A DNA stretch of 8,564 nt from contig DDZY01000233.1 in NCBI GenBank assembly GCA_002346525.1, positions 1 to 8,564 of the forward strand, read 5' to 3'. The notes beneath the pieces are model-generated. The model was not told the DNA's origin, did no database searches, and saw only the letters and a list, made by a program, of their open reading frames with translations. Shown one piece after another: positions 5,196-8,564 of the stretch. Made by a program: the position numbers and the translations under genes. The DNA comes from Proteobacteria bacterium UBA2996. GTDB taxonomy: Bacteria; Pseudomonadota; Gammaproteobacteria; Arenicellales; UBA868. Each line of letters opens with the position of its first letter. Within the stretch, counting starts at the first letter, position 1.

Positions 5196-7514
5196 TTAGC
5201 GCAGAAGCGAGCCGAGTGTGAACTGAATCCGCTTGACGTCATCACCGGGTTCATCATTCAGCGGTTGCGCCACAGTGAGGGAAATCGGTCCCACGGGAGA
5301 GAACCAGTGGAACCCGGCGCCCACGCTTAAGCGCATGTCTCCCAGATCAAAATCGCTGCTTGACGTAAACACCTGGCCGGAATCCGCGAAAAGGCTGAGC
5401 CGTTTATCATTGTCTTCCTGCAGCCCGAACACCGGAAAGTACATCTCGATTCCAGCCACCGTCCGGATACCGCCGCCCAGTGGCGCTGCGTCTGCGCCCG
5501 TGCTCACGGGACCCAAAGAACGCGCCTCAAAGCCTCGAACACTGCGGGCCCCGCCGGCGTAATAGTTTTTGAAGAACGGCAATTCTTTCAAATCCCCGTA
5601 TCCGTCGCCGTATCCCACATCCCCTCGCATATTTAGGATGAGTCGACCGACCACTTGTCGGTACCAGCTTCCTCGGACTGAAATCTTGTAGTACTCAAGA
5701 TCGCTCCCCGGAATACCGATCTCTGCGGATATCTTTCGAAAGAATCCGCGTCGTGGAAAGAAGATACTGTCGCGGGTGTCCTTGGAAAATCCGGTAGAAA
5801 GATTGAGATTGAGATTATCCGGGTATCGATCAATAAATGACTGGTACTCAGGCGGCGTTGACGAGGTCGCAGCGAGGCTGATATCCTCGATCGCCCCGCT
5901 AAGACTAAGCGCATTGTATTCAGACATCGGAATGCTATAGCGGATACCGCCGCCAGTGGTTTCTGATGTGTAATCCGCCGTTGTCACAGAATCGGTGTCA
6001 ATTTTTTCACGGTTAACGAATAAAGCGCGGCTCACCCCTTCTGCCGTGTGGTACGGATTGCGATATTCGATATCAAAAGTCTGATCCACTTTGGATACCT
6101 CTGCCGCTATATTGAGCTCGCGCCCCGTACCGAAAAGATTGCCGCGGTGCACTTCCGCAATCACGAAGATTCCGTCCGCATCGTCATAACCGGCACCAAA
6201 CATGAAATTGCCAGTCGCCCGCTCCTTAACGACGACCGCGAGGTCCACCTGATCGATCGATCCCGGCACCGCAGTCAGATCGATGTTCACGTCATCAAAG
6301 AAGCCCAAGCGCGCGATCCTTTCACGAGAGCGACGTAACTTTTCGGCTGAAAAGACAGACGATTCAAGCTGGCGCATCTCCCGCCGGATCACCTCATCGA
6401 GTGTCGTCTGGTTGCCGCTGATATTGATTTTCCGCACGTACACGAGAGGACCCGGATCAACGGCGAAGATGAAATCCACCCGGTAATCCGCCTCATCCAC
6501 TTCGGTGATGGCATTGACATTGGCAAACGCATAACCATGGTCAGCTAGTTTGCTTTCGATAGCCGATCGTGAGGCGACAAGATCGGTTTGGGAAAAGGCC
6601 TGACCGCTTGGCATGTTGATCAGGCCCAGCAACTCCTCTGCCGAAAAGCCCCCCCCACCCTCGACATCTATCTGTCCGACGCGGAATAACTCCCCCTCCC
6701 GCAGTGAGAAGGTAATAAAAATATCCTGCTTGTTCTGGCTGATGGTCACATCAGAGGAAAGCAGTTCGAAATTCATGTACCCCCTGTCGAGATAAAAACT
6801 TCGTAAAGTCTCTGAATCAGCGAGCAGTTCTTGTTTGGAGTACTGGCCAGTCTGGGAAATGAAACTGTGCCAGCGCTCCTCTCCCAGAGAGATCTCAGAG
6901 AGCAGCTCCTTATCCGAGAACACTTCGTTGCCCACAATGTTAATCTCTCGAATACGTGCGACATGGCCTTCATCGATGGTCAGCGACACTGAGACGCGAC
7001 TCAGGTCAACCGGCGTGACGACCGCATCAACGGTCGCGGAATACCGGCCTTTCGCGAAGTATTGCTCTTCGATAGCCTGAACCAACTGCTCCAGGAGGGG
7101 CTCGCGGAAAATACGCCCTTGCGTGACGCCCACTTGCGCCAGCGCTTTTTCGATCGTTTCATCGTCGATGTCCTTGTTGCCGCTGAAATTCACATCCGAG
7201 ATGGCAGGTCGTTCGGAGACCACGACAATTAGAAGGTCGTCTTGCCGCCGAATCTCGACATCCTGAAAAAACCCGGTTGCGAATAAAGCCTTAATGGACT
7301 GATTGATCAGCCCCTCGTCGGCGACGTCACCAACCTTAACGGGCAAATAGTTAAAGATCGTGCCCACCTCAATATTCTGGGCACCATTAACCCGGATATC
7401 CTCCACCACGAAATCAGCTGTTGCAGGACCGGAAAAGAAAATGATTCCCAGCGCTGCCGCCAACGGCGCCACGTGTCGCAGGAAAGATCTGAATGAATCG
7501 AAGCAGATTGTCAT
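5196..7514 (-). CDS. bamA: Outer membrane protein assembly factor BamA
   Basis: BamA is the essential Omp85-family core of the BAM complex, which folds and inserts beta-barrel proteins into the outer membrane. The 772-residue protein has a signal peptide with cleavage likely after ATA, residue 33. Five POTRA domains follow, at roughly 34-103, 104-184, 187-277, 278-357 and 358-432. The C-terminal barrel (about 435-772) contains the FPRRGFF segment (586-592) and the diagnostic loop-6 motif VRGF (659-662). It is shorter than E. coli BamA (810), mainly in the barrel. The extreme C-terminus reads QFTLGSLLR, so the last residue is arginine and not the aromatic residue typical of a beta-signal. An eight-base G run on the coding strand encodes a Gly4 stretch (286-289) in POTRA4. 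The ATG at 7514 overlaps the rseP stop as ATGA. Confidence 0.98.
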   Translation of the reverse strand: MTICFDSFRSFLRHVAPLAAALGIIFFSGPATADFVVEDIRVNGAQNIEVGTIFNYLPVKVGDVADEGLINQSIKALFATGFFQDVEIRRQDDLLIVVVSERPAISDVNFSGNKDIDDETIEKALAQVGVTQGRIFREPLLEQLVQAIEEQYFAKGRYSATVDAVVTPVDLSRVSVSLTIDEGHVARIREINIVGNEVFSDKELLSEISLGEERWHSFISQTGQYSKQELLADSETLRSFYLDRGYMNFELLSSDVTISQNKQDIFITFSLREGELFRVGQIDVEGGGGFSAEELLGLINMPSGQAFSQTDLVASRSAIESKLADHGYAFANVNAITEVDEADYRVDFIFAVDPGPLVYVRKINISGNQTTLDEVIRREMRQLESSVFSAEKLRRSRERIARLGFFDDVNIDLTAVPGSIDQVDLAVVVKERATGNFMFGAGYDDADGIFVIAEVHRGNLFGTGRELNIAAEVSKVDQTFDIEYRNPYHTAEGVSRALFVNREKIDTDSVTTADYTSETTGGGIRYSIPMSEYNALSLSGAIEDISLAATSSTPPEYQSFIDRYPDNLNLNLSTGFSKDTRDSIFFPRRGFFRKISAEIGIPGSDLEYYKISVRGSWYRQVVGRLILNMRGDVGYGDGYGDLKELPFFKNYYAGGARSVRGFEARSLGPVSTGADAAPLGGGIRTVAGIEMYFPVFGLQEDNDKRLSLFADSGQVFTSSSDFDLGDMRLSVGAGFHWFSPVGPISLTVAQPLNDEPGDDVKRIQFTLGSLLR

Positions 7515-8564
7515 TGGAGCAGGCTCAGAAAGTCATTATAAAACGCCAGACCCATTAGCAGCACAATAATTGTGATCCCAAATTGCTGCCCCCACAACAT
7601 CACCCTTTCCGGAATCGGCCGTCCCAAAACGCCTTCTGCCGCGAAATAAACTAGATGACCCCCATCCAACACCGGAATAGGCAGCAAATTAATGATCCCG
7701 AGGCTAACGCTGAGGACGGCGAGAAAAGCCAGAAACTGGGTTAAGCCAAGGCTCGCCGATTGCCCGGCAAACCTGGCGATTGAGACCGGTCCACTCAGAT
7801 GCTCGCGCGAGGCGCTGCCGGTCAGCATCTTTCCGAAAAGCCCTACTGTTAGGGAAGACATCATCCAGGTAGTCTCTACTCCTCTTACTGCGGCTTCTAG
7901 TGGACCATACCGGACTCGCGTGATGTGTTCGCTGAGATCAATACGGGTGGGGGCATAGATGCCTATCCGCCGGATCGTCTTGCCTTCAATCAGTTTAAAG
8001 TCGGCAATAACCGGAATCGCGATAGTCGTGTCGCCCCGCTCTACGGATAAAGAGATCTTTTCACCAGTTCCCATCGCGATCTTTCTAACCAAATCTTGCC
8101 AATCTGCAACGGCAACACTATCGATCGCCAAAATGCGGTCACCCTCCAGTATCCCGGCGCGCTCTGCGGGACCGCTTTCAACCAACCCGGCCACTACCGC
8201 CTCGGGAACCGGCATATCAGGTGCAATACCTATCACGCTCGACAGTACCGCTGGATTGAAGGAGCGATCGTTCTCCTGGCCGAGCACTACGCGCAAGGTT
8301 TTGAGGCCAACGGACGGTCTGTCAATGAGGAAAGACAATTCCGCGGAGGTTGCAGCCCGATCCAGCAGATAGAGGCGCTGATCCGACCAGCCCCGAATAG
8401 GCCGGTTATCGACCGATACCAGTTGATCGCCGGGTTTGAACCCTGACTGCTCGGCAATGCTCCCAGGCGTCACGGAGCCAACGACAGGCTTCAGATCCTC
8501 GGTCCCCAGCATACCGATAACCCAATACAGCACAACTGCCAACAAAAGGTTAGCGGCGGGGCCC
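7511..8564 (-). CDS. rseP: Site-2 intramembrane zinc protease RseP (partial, 5' end missing)
   Basis: RseP is an inner-membrane M50 protease. In E. coli it cuts the anti-sigma factor RseA after DegS, releasing sigma-E, and also clears signal-peptide remnants. The frame runs to the window edge, showing 350 residues; about 100 N-terminal residues including the HExxH zinc motif lie outside. The visible part begins with GPAANLLLAVVLY, matching the E. coli GPIANF membrane segment. Two tandem PDZ domains follow, around fragment residues 26-100 (SIAEQSGFKPGD) and 121-190 (GPAERAGILEGD). Next come a membrane segment ending in NLLPIPVLDGG, whose D300 is the third zinc ligand (E. coli D402), and a final membrane helix (GITIIVLLMGLAFYNDF). 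The stop overlaps bamA. Any start codon inside the window would be false, because similarity continues to the very edge. Confidence 0.97.
   Translation of the reverse strand, partial: GPAANLLLAVVLYWVIGMLGTEDLKPVVGSVTPGSIAEQSGFKPGDQLVSVDNRPIRGWSDQRLYLLDRAATSAELSFLIDRPSVGLKTLRVVLGQENDRSFNPAVLSSVIGIAPDMPVPEAVVAGLVESGPAERAGILEGDRILAIDSVAVADWQDLVRKIAMGTGEKISLSVERGDTTIAIPVIADFKLIEGKTIRRIGIYAPTRIDLSEHITRVRYGPLEAAVRGVETTWMMSSLTVGLFGKMLTGSASREHLSGPVSIARFAGQSASLGLTQFLAFLAVLSVSLGIINLLPIPVLDGGHLVYFAAEGVLGRPIPERVMLWGQQFGITIIVLLMGLAFYNDFLSLLQ

Noticed and set aside
8543..8545. TTG as the start of rseP
   Set aside because: The same frame continues upstream with GPAANL, matching the E. coli RseP membrane segment, so the gene is simply cut by the window edge.
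1..8564. Mobile element, CRISPR, RNA gene or novel defence system
   Set aside because: Every long stretch is accounted for by a recognised core gene on one strand, and I saw no repeats, inverted ends, tRNA-like folds or unexplained long gaps.

Overview
This window is a compact run of eight genes, all on the minus strand, with almost no non-coding DNA. In transcription order (right to left) they are rseP (5' end cut by the window edge), bamA, skp/ompH, fabZ, lpxA, lpxB, rnhB and dnaE (3' part cut by the window edge). This is the classic envelope-biogenesis and replication cluster of Gammaproteobacteria, where lpxB is followed by rnhB and dnaE. The protein sequences also look gammaproteobacterial. 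I cannot name a genus.

Layout: 8564-7511 is the site-2 protease RseP. 7514-5196 is the outer-membrane assembly factor BamA. 5162-4635 is a Skp-like periplasmic chaperone. 4634-4557 is a 78-bp gap, the largest in the window. 4556-4107 is FabZ, 4110-3337 LpxA, 3327-2182 LpxB, 2185-1553 RNase HII and 1556-1 the first 518 codons of DnaE. Four junctions are 4-base stop/start overlaps (rseP/bamA, fabZ/lpxA, lpxB/rnhB, rnhB/dnaE), lpxA/lpxB is separated by 9 bp and bamA/skp by 33 bp, so the set reads as one translationally coupled operon. I see no RNA gene, mobile element, CRISPR array or convincing terminator.

The genes work together on the Gram-negative outer membrane. FabZ makes acyl chains whose hydroxy-acyl-ACP substrate is shared with LpxA, LpxA and LpxB perform early lipid A steps, BamA inserts beta-barrel proteins, Skp escorts them across the periplasm, and RseP acts in the envelope stress cascade. 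RnhB and DnaE serve replication.

The main departure from the expected plan is the absence of lpxD between skp and fabZ, where it normally lies. The same spot carries a weak sigma-E-like promoter candidate. Smaller oddities are an isoleucine at the chain-length ruler position of LpxA, a BamA that ends in arginine rather than an aromatic residue, and a run of three GTG-started genes (fabZ, lpxA, lpxB). I did not find an undescribed system; this is mostly ordinary core genome.
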